Part shown: positions 16,315 through 24,665 of the stretch, piece after piece
Layout of the letters: every line of letters starts with the position of its first letter
Position numbering within the stretch: position 1 is the stretch's first letter
From: an uncultured Clostridia bacterium
Lineage (GTDB): Bacteria > Bacillota > Clostridia > Lachnospirales > Lachnospiraceae
Length of the DNA: 49,541 nucleotides
NCBI GenBank assembly: GCA_947643415.1
Contig: CANRWA010000027.1
Coordinates: 1 to 49,541 of the forward strand
Reading direction: 5' to 3'
Made by a program: the position numbers and the translations under genes
The notes under the pieces: generated by a model
What the model was told of the DNA's origin: nothing
What the model saw: only the letters and a program-made list of their open reading frames with translations
Databases searched by the model: none

Positions 16315-18306
16315 TTATTTCCCTTTGTTTCTAAATTCCACCGGCGTCATATCATACAACTTCTTAAATGTCCGGTTAAAATGTTCCACATTCTGGTATC
16401 CAATGGAGAAGGCAATATTTTCTACTGTCATATTTCCATTTTTCAACAGTGTTCTTGCTTTCTTCATCCGTATATTCGTTACCTGTTCCACAAAGGTCTT
16501 GCCGGATTTTTCATGGATATATTTACTAATATATGGCTCGCTCAGATGAAAATGTTCCGCCATATCTTCCAGAGTGACCGTCTGGTAATTGGCATGGATG
16601 AAATTCATCATTTTGATCAGGCGCTCATCCTTTAACGGTTCATTTTTCTTTATATCCGGCAGTTTATTTACACAGACACAGAGTGCATGGATGGAGGCCT
16701 TTATGATATCCTCGTCAATGCCCACACCCCAGTAGGATTCTCCCTGACAGGTGATGCCTACATAAGAGATCGCCTTGGAGGAGGAACCCTGGGTGAGGGC
16801 GTGCTCTTCATAGGAAGACAACTGGTAACTGATGCCGAAATACTGTTTGATGGTGTTGCTGACAGCATCCAGGCGTCCATTGCCATTGGCATCCACTATG
16901 GTTTTCTTGTCTCCGCAGGCGATCTCTGTCTCTGCCATAATGCCATCCACCTGTTTAAAATGGCAGTCCGTAATCTGGAAGTAGGGGGTCGGAGTGATGT
17001 AATGTTCCTCAAAGATCTCATATACCCACTGTGGCGAAAGTTCTTTGTGCTCTTCGTCTGAGACCTGTTTCATCATATAGCCCACTTCCTCGCGCATAGC
17101 ATCAGGGAGAGAGATGCCGAAATTCTGTTTCAGGATATAGTTGACTCCGCCCTTGCCGGACTGGCTGTTGATGCGGATCACATCAGAGTCATAAGTTCTG
17201 CCCACATCCTGGGGATCCACCGGGAGATAAGGGACACTCCATATCTTCAGATCGTTGTCCTCACGCCACTGCATGCCTTTGGCGATGGCGTCCTGATGGG
17301 AACCAGAGAAGGCGGTAAATACAAGATCTCCGGCATATGGCTGGCGGGCATCTACATGCATACGGGTAAATGTCTCATAGTTCCTGCGGATCTCCGGCAT
17401 GTTGGAGAAGTCGAGCATTGGGTCGACCCCATGGGTAAACATATTCATGGCAAGGGTTACGATATCCACATTACCTGTGCGCTCCCCGTTGCCAAACAAG
17501 GTTCCTTCGATACGGTCCGCCCCTGCCAGGATACCAAGCTCAGCATCGCTGACTCCACAGCCGCGGTCATTGTGCGGATGCAGGGAAAGGACGACAGCAT
17601 CCCGGTATTTCAAGTGTTTGTGGACATATTCAATCTGTGTGGCAAAGACATGCGGCATGGAATGCTCCACGGTCGCCGGGATATTGATGATGGCTTTATT
17701 TGCCGCTGTCGGCTGCCATATGTCAAGAACAGCATTGCAGACTTCCACCGCATACTCAACTTCAGTGCCGGTGAAACTCTCCGGACTGTACTCAAAGGAG
17801 AAACTGCCATCTGTCTGGTCTGCCAGCTCTTTCAGGAGGATTGCCCCATCGATGGCAATCTGTTTGATCTCTTCCTTGCTCTTCTTAAATACCTGTTCCC
17901 GCTGAGCCACTGAAGTGGAGTTGTACAGATGCACAACCGCATGGGGAGCGCCCTGTACTGCCTCAAAGGTTTTCTTGATGATATGTTCCCTCGCCTGGGT
18001 CAGCACCTGGACCGTTACATCATCAGGGATCATGTTCTTTTCGATCAGTGCACGCATAAATTCATACTCTGTCTCGGAAGCTGCAGGAAACCCAACCTCT
18101 ATCTCTTTAAAGCCAATATCCACCAGCATCTGGAAAAACTGTAGTTTTTCATCCAGGCTCATAGGCTCGATCAGTGCCTGGTTGCCATCGCGCAGATCCA
18201 CCGAACACCATATGGGTGGCTTCTCTACCGCATCTTTCTTAACCCAGTCATAGGTACATTCCGGCGGCATAAAATATGCCTTTTCATACTTGTCAACATG
18301 TTTCAT
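16315..18306 (-). CDS. leuA: 2-isopropylmalate synthase fused to an AraC-type DNA-binding domain
   Basis: Product of 663 residues. Residues 1-550 are a complete 2-isopropylmalate synthase of the longer (type 2) group, which condenses acetyl-CoA with 2-ketoisovalerate, the first step of leucine synthesis. Metal and substrate motifs are present: DLRDGNQALIEP (37-48), the HxH site in LSLHPHNDRG (241-249) and GNGERTGNVD (272-281). The LeuA dimerisation/regulatory domain covers about 445-550. A complete AraC/XylS-type domain with two helix-turn-helices follows: VTLEDMAEHFHLSEPYISKYI (577-597) and MTVENIAFSIGYQNVEHFNR (626-645), ending in the family signature YDMTPVEFRNKGK. There is no frameshift or second start between the parts. 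A T-box leader precedes the gene. I infer that the DNA-binding part gives leucine-responsive gene control; this has not been shown here. Confidence 0.95.
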   Translation of the reverse strand: MKHVDKYEKAYFMPPECTYDWVKKDAVEKPPIWCSVDLRDGNQALIEPMSLDEKLQFFQMLVDIGFKEIEVGFPAASETEYEFMRALIEKNMIPDDVTVQVLTQAREHIIKKTFEAVQGAPHAVVHLYNSTSVAQREQVFKKSKEEIKQIAIDGAILLKELADQTDGSFSFEYSPESFTGTEVEYAVEVCNAVLDIWQPTAANKAIINIPATVEHSMPHVFATQIEYVHKHLKYRDAVVLSLHPHNDRGCGVSDAELGILAGADRIEGTLFGNGERTGNVDIVTLAMNMFTHGVDPMLDFSNMPEIRRNYETFTRMHVDARQPYAGDLVFTAFSGSHQDAIAKGMQWREDNDLKIWSVPYLPVDPQDVGRTYDSDVIRINSQSGKGGVNYILKQNFGISLPDAMREEVGYMMKQVSDEEHKELSPQWVYEIFEEHYITPTPYFQITDCHFKQVDGIMAETEIACGDKKTIVDANGNGRLDAVSNTIKQYFGISYQLSSYEEHALTQGSSSKAISYVGITCQGESYWGVGIDEDIIKASIHALCVCVNKLPDIKKNEPLKDERLIKMMNFIHANYQTVTLEDMAEHFHLSEPYISKYIHEKSGKTFVEQVTNIRMKKARTLLKNGNMTVENIAFSIGYQNVEHFNRTFKKLYDMTPVEFRNKGK

Positions 18307-18340
18307 TTTCCTCTACCTCCAAATTTGATTCCAACATGAA

Positions 18341-18628
18341 TGAAAAAACCTCCGCCTCCACAACCAGGCGGTTGTAGAGACGAAGGGGATGATCCTTCGC
18401 GGTACCACTCTACTTCATGTCCTCTGGGACATGCACTCATCAGCACTAACATGCTTTCCCCGGATAACGGTGGGATTCCGGTGTACCCTACTGAAACAAT
18501 GGTAATTAATTAAGTGATATGGTTCGGGTACACAGCTCAGAGGTCAGTTCACCATCATTCTTTTACTGCCTCGCACCAGACGGCAGCTCTCTGTAAAAAG
18601 ACCGGATCGTTACTAGTCCTCATCAAAG
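18341..18628 (-). promoter_or_regulatory. T-box leader of leuA
   Basis: Read on the minus strand, the leader runs from a GATGAGGAC stem start near 18628 to just before leuA. The conserved T-box AGAGTGGTACCGCG is at 18398-18411. A terminator (CCGCCT, loop, GGAGGCGG, then TTTTTT) is at about 18345-18375; the alternative antiterminator would use the T-box bases. The specifier-loop region contains GAACTGACCTCTGAG, with leucine codons CTG and CTC as candidates, which fits a tRNA-Leu sensor. A TGATATGAT extended -10 at 18638-18646 is the likely promoter. Uncharged tRNA-Leu would allow read-through into leuA. Confidence 0.9.
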
Positions 18629-18718
18629 CTTTTGTATATCATATCACAAAAAACCAATTTTGGAAATGATTAAATTTAATCATTTTTATTGATATTTTTT
18701 AATAAAATAAAAAAGTAC

Positions 18719-18747
18719 TTGACTTTTTTTCGCACATTGAGTATCAT
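18719..18747 (+). promoter_or_regulatory. promoter of tRNA-Arg
   Basis: TTGACT at 18719-18724 and TATCAT at 18742-18747 with a 17-base spacer; the tRNA starts 13 bases later. It is divergent from the leuA leader. Confidence 0.75.
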
Positions 18748-18759
18748 AATATTTGCGTT

Positions 18760-18833
18760 GTGCGTGTAGCTCAGCTGGATAGAGCACTTGGCTACGGACC
18801 AAGGTGTCGGGGGTTCGAATCCTCTCACGCACG
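18760..18833 (+). tRNA. tRNA-Arg(ACG)
   Basis: The cloverleaf is clear: acceptor GTGCGTG pairs with CACGCAC; D-loop GCTCAGCTGGATAGAGC; anticodon stem CTTGG/CCAAG around CTACGGA with anticodon ACG; T-loop GGTTCGAATCC. The ACG anticodon is read as ICG after deamination and serves CGU/CGC/CGA. The 3' CCA is not encoded; the next bases are TTATCG. Confidence 0.96.
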
Positions 18834-18843
18834 TTATCGTAAA

Positions 18844-18888
18844 AAGCCTTTGAAAATGCTGTACTAGATTTTCAGAGGCTTATTTTTT
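18844..18888 (+). terminator. rho-independent terminator after tRNA-Arg
   Basis: AAGCCTTTGAAAAT pairs with ATTTTCAGAGGCTT around GCTGTACTAG, followed by ATTTTTT. Confidence 0.85.
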
Positions 18889-18904
18889 CCTGTAGGAGAT
18901 TCAT

Positions 18905-19591
18905 ATGGTCTATATATGTGATGATGAGGTGCCGGTCCTGAGGGAGCTGGCAGAGAAGATAGGGAAATGTATGACAGAGGAAGAGGTTCTTTGTTTTTCC
19001 TCCGGAGATGAATTGCTGGAGCAGTTAAACCGGTCTGTCTGTGATATTTTGTTTCTGGATATTGATATGCCGGGAATCAGTGGGATGGATATCGCCGGGA
19101 AGCTAAATGGGGAGAGAGGTGTCCCGCTGCTGGTCTTTGTCACAAGTCATGATGAATTGGTTTACGAAAGTTTTCAGTATCACCCCTTTGCCTTTATCCG
19201 TAAGGGCTATTTTGACCAGGAGATCGAAAAGGTGGCAAGGGATGCCAGAGAATACCTGGAGTCACTGGACCGTCGTTTTCATTTTCGGATGTCAGGCAGG
19301 GATCTTTCCCTCCTGCTATCAGATATATTATATTTTGAGGCGGATGGGAATTATCTGAAACTATATACAAAGGCTGGGGGGTACCGTTTTCGGAGTACGG
19401 TATCGGATGTGGAGACGGACCTGAACCAATATGGATTTGTCCGGATACACAAAGGGTTTCTGGTGAATCAGGCAGCGGTCCGGATGATAGGCAGAGAAGA
19501 GGTGGAACTGACGGACAGTACTGTGCTGCCAATGGGAAAGTCTTATGCAGAACAGGCCAAAAGCCGTCTGCTGGAATATATGAGGGTATGA
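18905..19591 (+). CDS. LytTR-family response regulator
   Basis: Product of 228 residues. The receiver domain (1-120) has the acidic pair D6-D7 in YICDDEVP, phospho-acceptor D52 in LFLDIDMPG, a Thr in VFVTSHDE and a Lys in AFIRKGYF. Residues about 130-228 are a LytTR DNA-binding domain (ILYFEADGNYLKLYT, FVRIHKGFLVN, LPMGKSYAEQAKSRL). Such regulators are the partners of AgrC-type GHKL kinases and bind direct-repeat operators. The start at 18905 has GGAG seven bases upstream. The kinase gene follows after one base, and four ABC transporter genes follow on the same strand, so they probably form one operon whose transporter this pair may regulate. Confidence 0.93.
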   Translation: MVYICDDEVPVLRELAEKIGKCMTEEEVLCFSSGDELLEQLNRSVCDILFLDIDMPGISGMDIAGKLNGERGVPLLVFVTSHDELVYESFQYHPFAFIRKGYFDQEIEKVARDAREYLESLDRRFHFRMSGRDLSLLLSDILYFEADGNYLKLYTKAGGYRFRSTVSDVETDLNQYGFVRIHKGFLVNQAAVRMIGREEVELTDSTVLPMGKSYAEQAKSRLLEYMRV

Positions 19592-19592
19592 G

Positions 19593-20366
19593 ATGGGAAG
19601 ATATAAACAATTACAGAGTCAGTATGATGAGCTGCAGAGGGAATATGCGAAAGTCCTGGCAGAGAGTGCAGAACTTTGCTATACCAGGGACAGGCTTGTG
19701 GAGAGGCAGGGAAAATTCCAGTCCCAGGAGGAGGAGATCCGCAAGCTTCATAAGAGTGCAAGGATGCTCAAGCATGATATGCGGAACCATATGATGGTGC
19801 TGTCCTCTTACCTGGCGGCGGGAGAGTATGAGGCGGCAAAGCTTTATTCTTCTGAGATACTGGACAAGCTGAATGTCATGAGCAGTTATGTGGAGACAGG
19901 AAATTCCCTTTTGAATCATATTGTCAATGAAAAATTTCAGTTCGCCAGAGAACATGGCATCCGGATTAAGGCAGAGATTGAGAATCTGTCCTTTCATCGC
20001 ATGAAGAGCATCGATTTTTCTGCCCTGTTGAATAATATGCTGGATAATGCCATTCGGGCATGTGGGCTTGAAGAAGAGGACATAAGAGAACTTCATCTTA
20101 CTATTTCTTCCCAGAGGGGATATGGTGTGATCTGTGTGGGGAACAGGATAGCAGAGTCTGTACTGAAGAGAAATCCTGAACTGCATTCATCCAGACAGGA
20201 GATAGCTCTCCGGGAAACAGAAGAAAGTGAGACAGAGATCCATAGTACAGGAATCCACGGTATGGGCATACCGGGAATGAAGGAGATAACAGAAAGTTAT
20301 CAGGGCATATTAGATATATATGAGTCAGAGGGATTTTTCTATGTGAGTGCATATATCCCTATATAA
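19593..20366 (+). CDS. soluble GHKL-family sensor histidine kinase
   Basis: Product of 257 residues. It has the AgrC/GHKL-type catalytic region: a phospho-acceptor in LKHDMRNHM (H61) and the N-box LLNNMLDNAIRACG (N147 region), ending with GMGIPGMKEITESYQG, the G-box. The first 58 residues are a charged coiled coil (YDELQREYAKVLAESAEL ... RQGKFQSQEEEIRKLHK). There is no transmembrane segment, unlike AgrC-type kinases with an N-terminal membrane sensor. It must therefore sense something in the cytoplasm or through a partner such as the ABC transporter encoded next to it. The start is one base after the regulator stop. Confidence 0.9.
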   Translation: MGRYKQLQSQYDELQREYAKVLAESAELCYTRDRLVERQGKFQSQEEEIRKLHKSARMLKHDMRNHMMVLSSYLAAGEYEAAKLYSSEILDKLNVMSSYVETGNSLLNHIVNEKFQFAREHGIRIKAEIENLSFHRMKSIDFSALLNNMLDNAIRACGLEEEDIRELHLTISSQRGYGVICVGNRIAESVLKRNPELHSSRQEIALRETEESETEIHSTGIHGMGIPGMKEITESYQGILDIYESEGFFYVSAYIPI

Positions 20367-20380
20367 TGGCTGTATATCCC

Positions 20381-20410
20381 AATCCCTTGCAGAAAAGGCT
20401 GCAGGGGATT
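20381..20410 (+). other. stem-loop between kinase and ABC genes
   Basis: AATCCCTTGCAG (20381-20392) pairs with CTGCAGGGGATT (20399-20410), followed by ATTCTTTT. It could act as a partial terminator or a processing site that sets a different level of transporter mRNA. Confidence 0.6.
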
Positions 20411-20441
20411 ATTCTTTTGGTGGTAAGAAAGGGCGGCGTGT

Positions 20442-21371
20442 ATGGTTTATTTTCAGAAAGCAGGCAGGTATATTCTCAAAGATGTGGATCTGTATATCCC
20501 GAAGGGGGTGGCTGTGGGGGTTATCGGCGCATCAGGGGCAGGTAAGACGACACTGTTGAAGCTGGCATGTGGTTTACTGGCATGTGAACATGGTACCGTT
20601 CATACATTGGGGATGGACCCGGTGAGTGAAAGAAGGAAACTGGTGACGGATCTGAGGGCATATTTTTCCGAATATTATTTGTTTCAGCGGGAGGACACTG
20701 TGAAGAGCCAGTTCCGGCTGATGGAAACCGTATACCGGATGGACAGGGACTATTTTAGGAAAGAGTATAAGCGGCTGGAAGGGAAGTTCTGTCTTTCTGG
20801 ATATGTGGACAAACGCGTCAGTGAACTTTCCATGGGACAGAGAAGGAGGGTGGAACTTGCCGCCATTCTGATGGGTGAGGCAAAACTCCTTCTGTTGGAT
20901 GAGCCTGCCATTGGTCTGGATGAACGGGGAAAACGTGCCTTTTGGAAGGAATTACAGCGAAAAAAGGAGGCTGGTGCCACGGTACTCATCTCTTCCCATA
21001 ATATGGCAGAGATAGAACAGGTCTGTGACCGGATCCTGCTTCTGGGGAAAGGGAAAGTTCTGTACTATGGAGACAGAGAGGGGCTTATGTGCCGTTATGC
21101 CCCGGTGAACCGCATGGAGATACAGTTTGAGGGAAGGATACCAGATATGGAGGATCTGCCTTTGCTGGGATATGGTATAGAAGATAATACGCTCCATCTT
21201 TCTTATCACGCAGATCTCGTTACGGCAGCAGAGATCACGCAGCGGATCCTGGAACAGACAAGTATTGCCAGGATCAATATAGTAAGGCAGGATTTAACAG
21301 ATGTGATCCGAAGTCTGGATGTACACGGGCAGACTTTGCGGTCTACAGAGGACATGGATGAATGGAGGTAA
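20442..21371 (+). CDS. ABC transporter ATP-binding protein
   Basis: Product of 309 residues. Walker A GASGAGKTT (29-37), signature LSMGQRRR (about 128), Walker B LLLLDEP (about 150) and the H-loop ISSHNMAEIEQ are all present, so it should hydrolyse ATP. The C-terminal 80 residues (YGIEDNTLHLSYHADLVTAAE ...) are the extra domain seen in ABC-2-type export ATPases. The start at 20442 has AAAGGG upstream. It is followed after two bases by a second ATPase, so the transporter probably has a heterodimeric ATPase pair driving the two permeases. Confidence 0.93.
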   Translation: MVYFQKAGRYILKDVDLYIPKGVAVGVIGASGAGKTTLLKLACGLLACEHGTVHTLGMDPVSERRKLVTDLRAYFSEYYLFQREDTVKSQFRLMETVYRMDRDYFRKEYKRLEGKFCLSGYVDKRVSELSMGQRRRVELAAILMGEAKLLLLDEPAIGLDERGKRAFWKELQRKKEAGATVLISSHNMAEIEQVCDRILLLGKGKVLYYGDREGLMCRYAPVNRMEIQFEGRIPDMEDLPLLGYGIEDNTLHLSYHADLVTAAEITQRILEQTSIARINIVRQDLTDVIRSLDVHGQTLRSTEDMDEWR

Positions 21372-21373
21372 GT

Positions 21374-22369
21374 ATGGGTTCTTTTATTGAAGTTTCAGAT
21401 GTCAGCAAGACATTCCGGATCAGTAAGCGTTCTGCCGGGATACCGGGGATGCTGGCTAATCTGGTGGCTCCCAGGTATGAAAAGAAAGAGGCAGTCAGGG
21501 ATGTCAGTTTCCAGATCGGGAAGGGAGAGATGCTGGGCTTTATCGGTCCGAATGGGGCGGGCAAGTCTACGATGATCAAAATGCTGTCTGGGATCTTATG
21601 CCCGGATCAGGGAAGTGTCAGTGTGGCGGGTTATATTCCCTATCGCCAGAGAAGAAAATTTGTGGGGCGGATCGGTGTGGTCTTTGGTCAGAAATCCCAG
21701 CTTCAGTGGGACCTCCCGGTGCGCGACAGCTATGAACTGCTGCGGGCGGTCTATGCCATTCCGGAAAATGTGTATCAGAAGAATCTGGATCAGCTTGTGG
21801 ACATGCTGGATATGGGTGGTTTTATCGGCCAGCCTGTGCGGCAGCTCTCGCTGGGGCAGCGTATGAGGGCAGACATTGCCGCCTCGCTGCTTCATTCGCC
21901 GGAGATCGTTTTCTTTGATGAACCTACCATTGGCGTGGATGTTGTGGGAAAGCAGGTGATCCGGGAATTTATCCGGGAGCTGAATGAGAGGGATGGGGTA
22001 ACGATGATCTTCACAACCCATGATATGCAGGATATTGAGAAAACCTGCGAGCGTCTCATCATTATCAATGAGGGAACGAAAATATATGATGGGTCTCTCC
22101 ATGGGATACGGGAGAGATACGGAACCACCAGGCAGCTTGATGTGGAGTTTAATTTTGAATGTGATATTACGCCGATCGAGCATGTAAGGGTACAGACAAT
22201 CCCTGAGGAGGGGCATATCAGGAAACGCTTTATCTTTGAACAGGGAGAGGTAAAGATCAATGATCTGATGAATGAACTCCTGTCACATTACAGTATCTGT
22301 GACATCAATATCACGGAACCGGAGATTGATGATATCATCTGTAAGATCTATGGCGGGGAGGTGGTTTAG
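21374..22369 (+). CDS. ABC-2 type transporter ATP-binding protein
   Basis: Product of 331 residues; the start at 21374 has GGAGG five bases upstream. Walker A GPNGAGKST (58-66), signature LSLGQRMRADIAA, Walker B IVFFDEP followed by TIGVDVVGK, and an H-loop TTHDMQDIEKTC. The N-terminal FRISKRSAGIPGMLANLVAPRYEKKEAVRDVSF insertion is typical of ATPases that pair with DUF990/ABC-2-family permeases. A C-terminal regulatory stretch follows. The permease gene starts directly after the stop. Confidence 0.94.
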   Translation: MGSFIEVSDVSKTFRISKRSAGIPGMLANLVAPRYEKKEAVRDVSFQIGKGEMLGFIGPNGAGKSTMIKMLSGILCPDQGSVSVAGYIPYRQRRKFVGRIGVVFGQKSQLQWDLPVRDSYELLRAVYAIPENVYQKNLDQLVDMLDMGGFIGQPVRQLSLGQRMRADIAASLLHSPEIVFFDEPTIGVDVVGKQVIREFIRELNERDGVTMIFTTHDMQDIEKTCERLIIINEGTKIYDGSLHGIRERYGTTRQLDVEFNFECDITPIEHVRVQTIPEEGHIRKRFIFEQGEVKINDLMNELLSHYSICDINITEPEIDDIICKIYGGEVV

Positions 22370-23164
22370 ATGCGTCTCGCACCTTATCTGGCATATGCAA
22401 AGAAAAATTTCCTCGCGAGAAGTGCTTACCGCTTTGATCATCTTATGGGAATACTGAACACAGTTCTGCGGGTATTTATTTACTGGGAAATATACAAGGC
22501 GTTGTATGCAGGCCGTTCAGAGGTAGACGGAATTACTATGATGATGGTTACAACCAGTTTTGTCCTTTCCCTTTGTATGGATGCTGTATTCCGGATTAAT
22601 GATTTCTTTATTCCTGATATGATCCGGGATGGCAGTATTGCCAATGAACTTCTCCGCCCTATCTGCATTCAGGGGCGTATGGTGGCGGAAAATCTGGGAG
22701 ATGCCCTCTTTGAGCTGGTTTTCCGGTTTGTTCCGGCACTGCTTGTCTCCCTGCTTCTTGTGGGAATCATGAAACCGGCGGGTGTGCTTATGTTTTTGCT
22801 TTTCCTGGTCAGTGCCCTGTTAGGCTATGGGGTGCTGTGGTCCATCAGCTTTGCCACACAGATGTCGTCGTTCTGGCTGGTCAATGTGTGGAGCATTGTC
22901 ACAATAAAGAATGTATTTATCAATGTACTGTCTGGTTCCATGATCCCACTTTGGTTCATGCCAGAATGGATGGACGGCGTGATCCGTTTCACGCCATTTG
23001 CCAGTATCTATTTCACCCCGGTACAGATCTACCTGGGGCAGTTATCCTATCAGGAGATCCTGGGTAAATGCCTGATACAGATATTCTGGATCCTTATTAT
23101 ATATCTGGCGGGATATTGGCTGTGGCTGAAAGGACAGAAAAAACTTGTGGTACAGGGAGGTTAG
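22370..23164 (+). CDS. ABC-2 family permease (DUF990 type)
   Basis: Product of 264 residues with six hydrophobic segments. The sequence pattern (YLAYAKKNFLARSAYRFDHLMGIL, MIRDGSIANELLRPI, MIPLWFMPEWM, FTPFASIYFTPVQIYLGQLS) fits the ABC-2 family proteins that work with ATPases like the one immediately upstream. It abuts that gene with no spacing, so it is co-translated. Substrate unknown; exporters of this group handle lipids, polysaccharides or antimicrobials. Confidence 0.88.
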   Translation: MRLAPYLAYAKKNFLARSAYRFDHLMGILNTVLRVFIYWEIYKALYAGRSEVDGITMMMVTTSFVLSLCMDAVFRINDFFIPDMIRDGSIANELLRPICIQGRMVAENLGDALFELVFRFVPALLVSLLLVGIMKPAGVLMFLLFLVSALLGYGVLWSISFATQMSSFWLVNVWSIVTIKNVFINVLSGSMIPLWFMPEWMDGVIRFTPFASIYFTPVQIYLGQLSYQEILGKCLIQIFWILIIYLAGYWLWLKGQKKLVVQGG

Positions 23165-23194
23165 TGCCACTAGCGTTTCGGAATGGAGGTTAAT

Positions 23195-24001
23195 GTGAAA
23201 AATAGTGTAAATGTGATAGCAGCTTATACGAGAACTGTAATGAAAGCATGGTTTCAGTACAGGGTCGATGCCGTGCTCCGGTCACTGGCCGTTTTTCTGA
23301 GAGAGTCAACAGGGGTTATCGTCATCTATTTTGCCCTTTTAAAATTCAATGTGTTACATGGATGGAATATGCAGGAAATGCTGTTTATGTTCAGCCTGGT
23401 ATTCCTGACATATGGCATTATGATTCTGTTTTTTACAGGGCTGAGGGATTTTGGGTGGATGATAAGGACAGGTGGGTTTGACCGGTTCCTGCTTCGGCCC
23501 AGGGGAGTGTTATTTCAACTGATCTTTGTCAATGCTGACTGGTTTGCTGCCATCGGGCATGGCGGCCTTGGCATGGTCCTTTTTCTTGTCTCAGCAGGGA
23601 GAGTAGGGATACAGTGGAATCTCATTACTGTACTGTATTATGTCCTGGCGGTTGCAGGAGGGGTGCTGATCCAGGGGGCGATCTTCTTATTTTTTGCCAC
23701 ATTAAATATCTATCTGCTGGAGACAGGGAGCCTGAAAGAGGTTTTTTACTGGAATGCGAGAAAGTTTGCCGGGTATCCCATCAGCATTTTCCACAAGGCG
23801 GTACAGGCATGCCTGATCTATGTGGTTCCCTTTGCCTTCGTGAATTATTTTCCGGCGCAGTTTCTGCTGCGCAAGCCGGATATGCAGCAGTTCCCGGAAG
23901 TTTTTCTGTATATCACGCCAGTGGTGGGTGTTGGGATGTATCTGCTTGCCTACCTTTTCTGGCGGTACAGCCTGCGGCATTATAAAAGTTCGGGAAACTA
24001 G
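23195..24001 (+). CDS. second ABC-2 family permease
   Basis: Product of 268 residues if read from the GTG at 23195, which has GGAGG five bases upstream; an ATG at 23183 is closer to no binding site. Six hydrophobic segments; IRTGGFDRFLLRPRGVLFQL and YPISIFHKAVQACLIYVVPFAFVNYFPAQFLL mirror the preceding permease, so the two probably form a heterodimer. Its TAG stop is the first part of the hairpin at 23998. This ends the operon begun by the LytTR regulator. Confidence 0.88.
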   Translation: MKNSVNVIAAYTRTVMKAWFQYRVDAVLRSLAVFLRESTGVIVIYFALLKFNVLHGWNMQEMLFMFSLVFLTYGIMILFFTGLRDFGWMIRTGGFDRFLLRPRGVLFQLIFVNADWFAAIGHGGLGMVLFLVSAGRVGIQWNLITVLYYVLAVAGGVLIQGAIFLFFATLNIYLLETGSLKEVFYWNARKFAGYPISIFHKAVQACLIYVVPFAFVNYFPAQFLLRKPDMQQFPEVFLYITPVVGVGMYLLAYLFWRYSLRHYKSSGN

Positions 24002-24036
24002 CTCAACGGCGGGTTCAAATTAGTGCCGTTGTACTA
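23998..24036. repeat. hairpin repeat at the end of the ABC operon
   Basis: CTAGCTCAACGGC (23998-24010) pairs with GCCGTTGTACTAG (24024-24036); the loop is GGGTTCAAATTAGT, which contains TTCAAATTAG also found at 25747-25797. It overlaps the stop codon of the second permease. No U-tract follows. Confidence 0.65.
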
Positions 24037-24143
24037 GGAACTGAGTGAACCGTTTTCAAAGTCATTACAATATATAAGTGTAAGGACATATGTTTTGGCC
24101 GCATTCATGTGGCAGTGTATACACGAAAGGCAGTAGTTAATAT

Positions 24144-24665
24144 ATGACGATTCAGGAATTAGAGCAGGTGATCGCCCAAAGCGGAAAAGATATTTACTCT
24201 TTCTGTCTGCATGTAACCAACAGTAAACCGCTGGCAGATGAACTTTATCAGGATACTTTTCTAAAGGCAACGGAAAAAATGGATCAACTACAGGCGGATG
24301 GCAATCTGAAGAGCTATCTTTTGTCGGTTGCCCTCATGTTATGGAAGAACCAGAGACGAAAGTCCGCCTGGAGAAGCCGGATCGCACCGGCAGCTGCATT
24401 TGATGAGAAGATGGGAGAGGTTCCTGGGGATTCAGGGGATATACTGCAGGACTGTGTCAGGGAAGAACAATGCCGGATCGTGAGGAAGGCGGTGTCTGCC
24501 CTGCCCGAGAAATACAGGCTGCCAGTCCTTCTTTATTATATGGAGGATATGACAGTAGCAGAAGCAGCAGAAATCATGGGAATACCTCCTGGCACTGTGA
24601 AGAGCAGACTGAGTACCGCCAGGAAGCGCCTGAGATCAGAATTGGAGGGATATTATCGTGGATAA
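24144..24665 (+). CDS. sigma-70 family (ECF-type) RNA polymerase sigma factor
   Basis: Product of 173 residues. Region 2 is seen at about 10-70 (IYSFCLHVTNSKPLADELYQDTFLKATEKM), region 4 at 115-165 (AVSALPEKYRLPVLLYYMEDMTVAEAAEIMGIPPGTVKSRLSTARKRLR), with the usual helix-turn-helix. There is no region 3 or 1. The downstream gene overlaps by 8 bases and encodes an anti-sigma-like membrane protein, so the pair is a signal-responsive regulator. The signal and target promoters are not visible in this window. Confidence 0.93.
   Translation: MTIQELEQVIAQSGKDIYSFCLHVTNSKPLADELYQDTFLKATEKMDQLQADGNLKSYLLSVALMLWKNQRRKSAWRSRIAPAAAFDEKMGEVPGDSGDILQDCVREEQCRIVRKAVSALPEKYRLPVLLYYMEDMTVAEAAEIMGIPPGTVKSRLSTARKRLRSELEGYYRG

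Noticed and set aside
17296..17913. Plus-strand ORF of 205 residues
   Set aside because: It lies wholly opposite the conserved catalytic part of leuA and has no family features.
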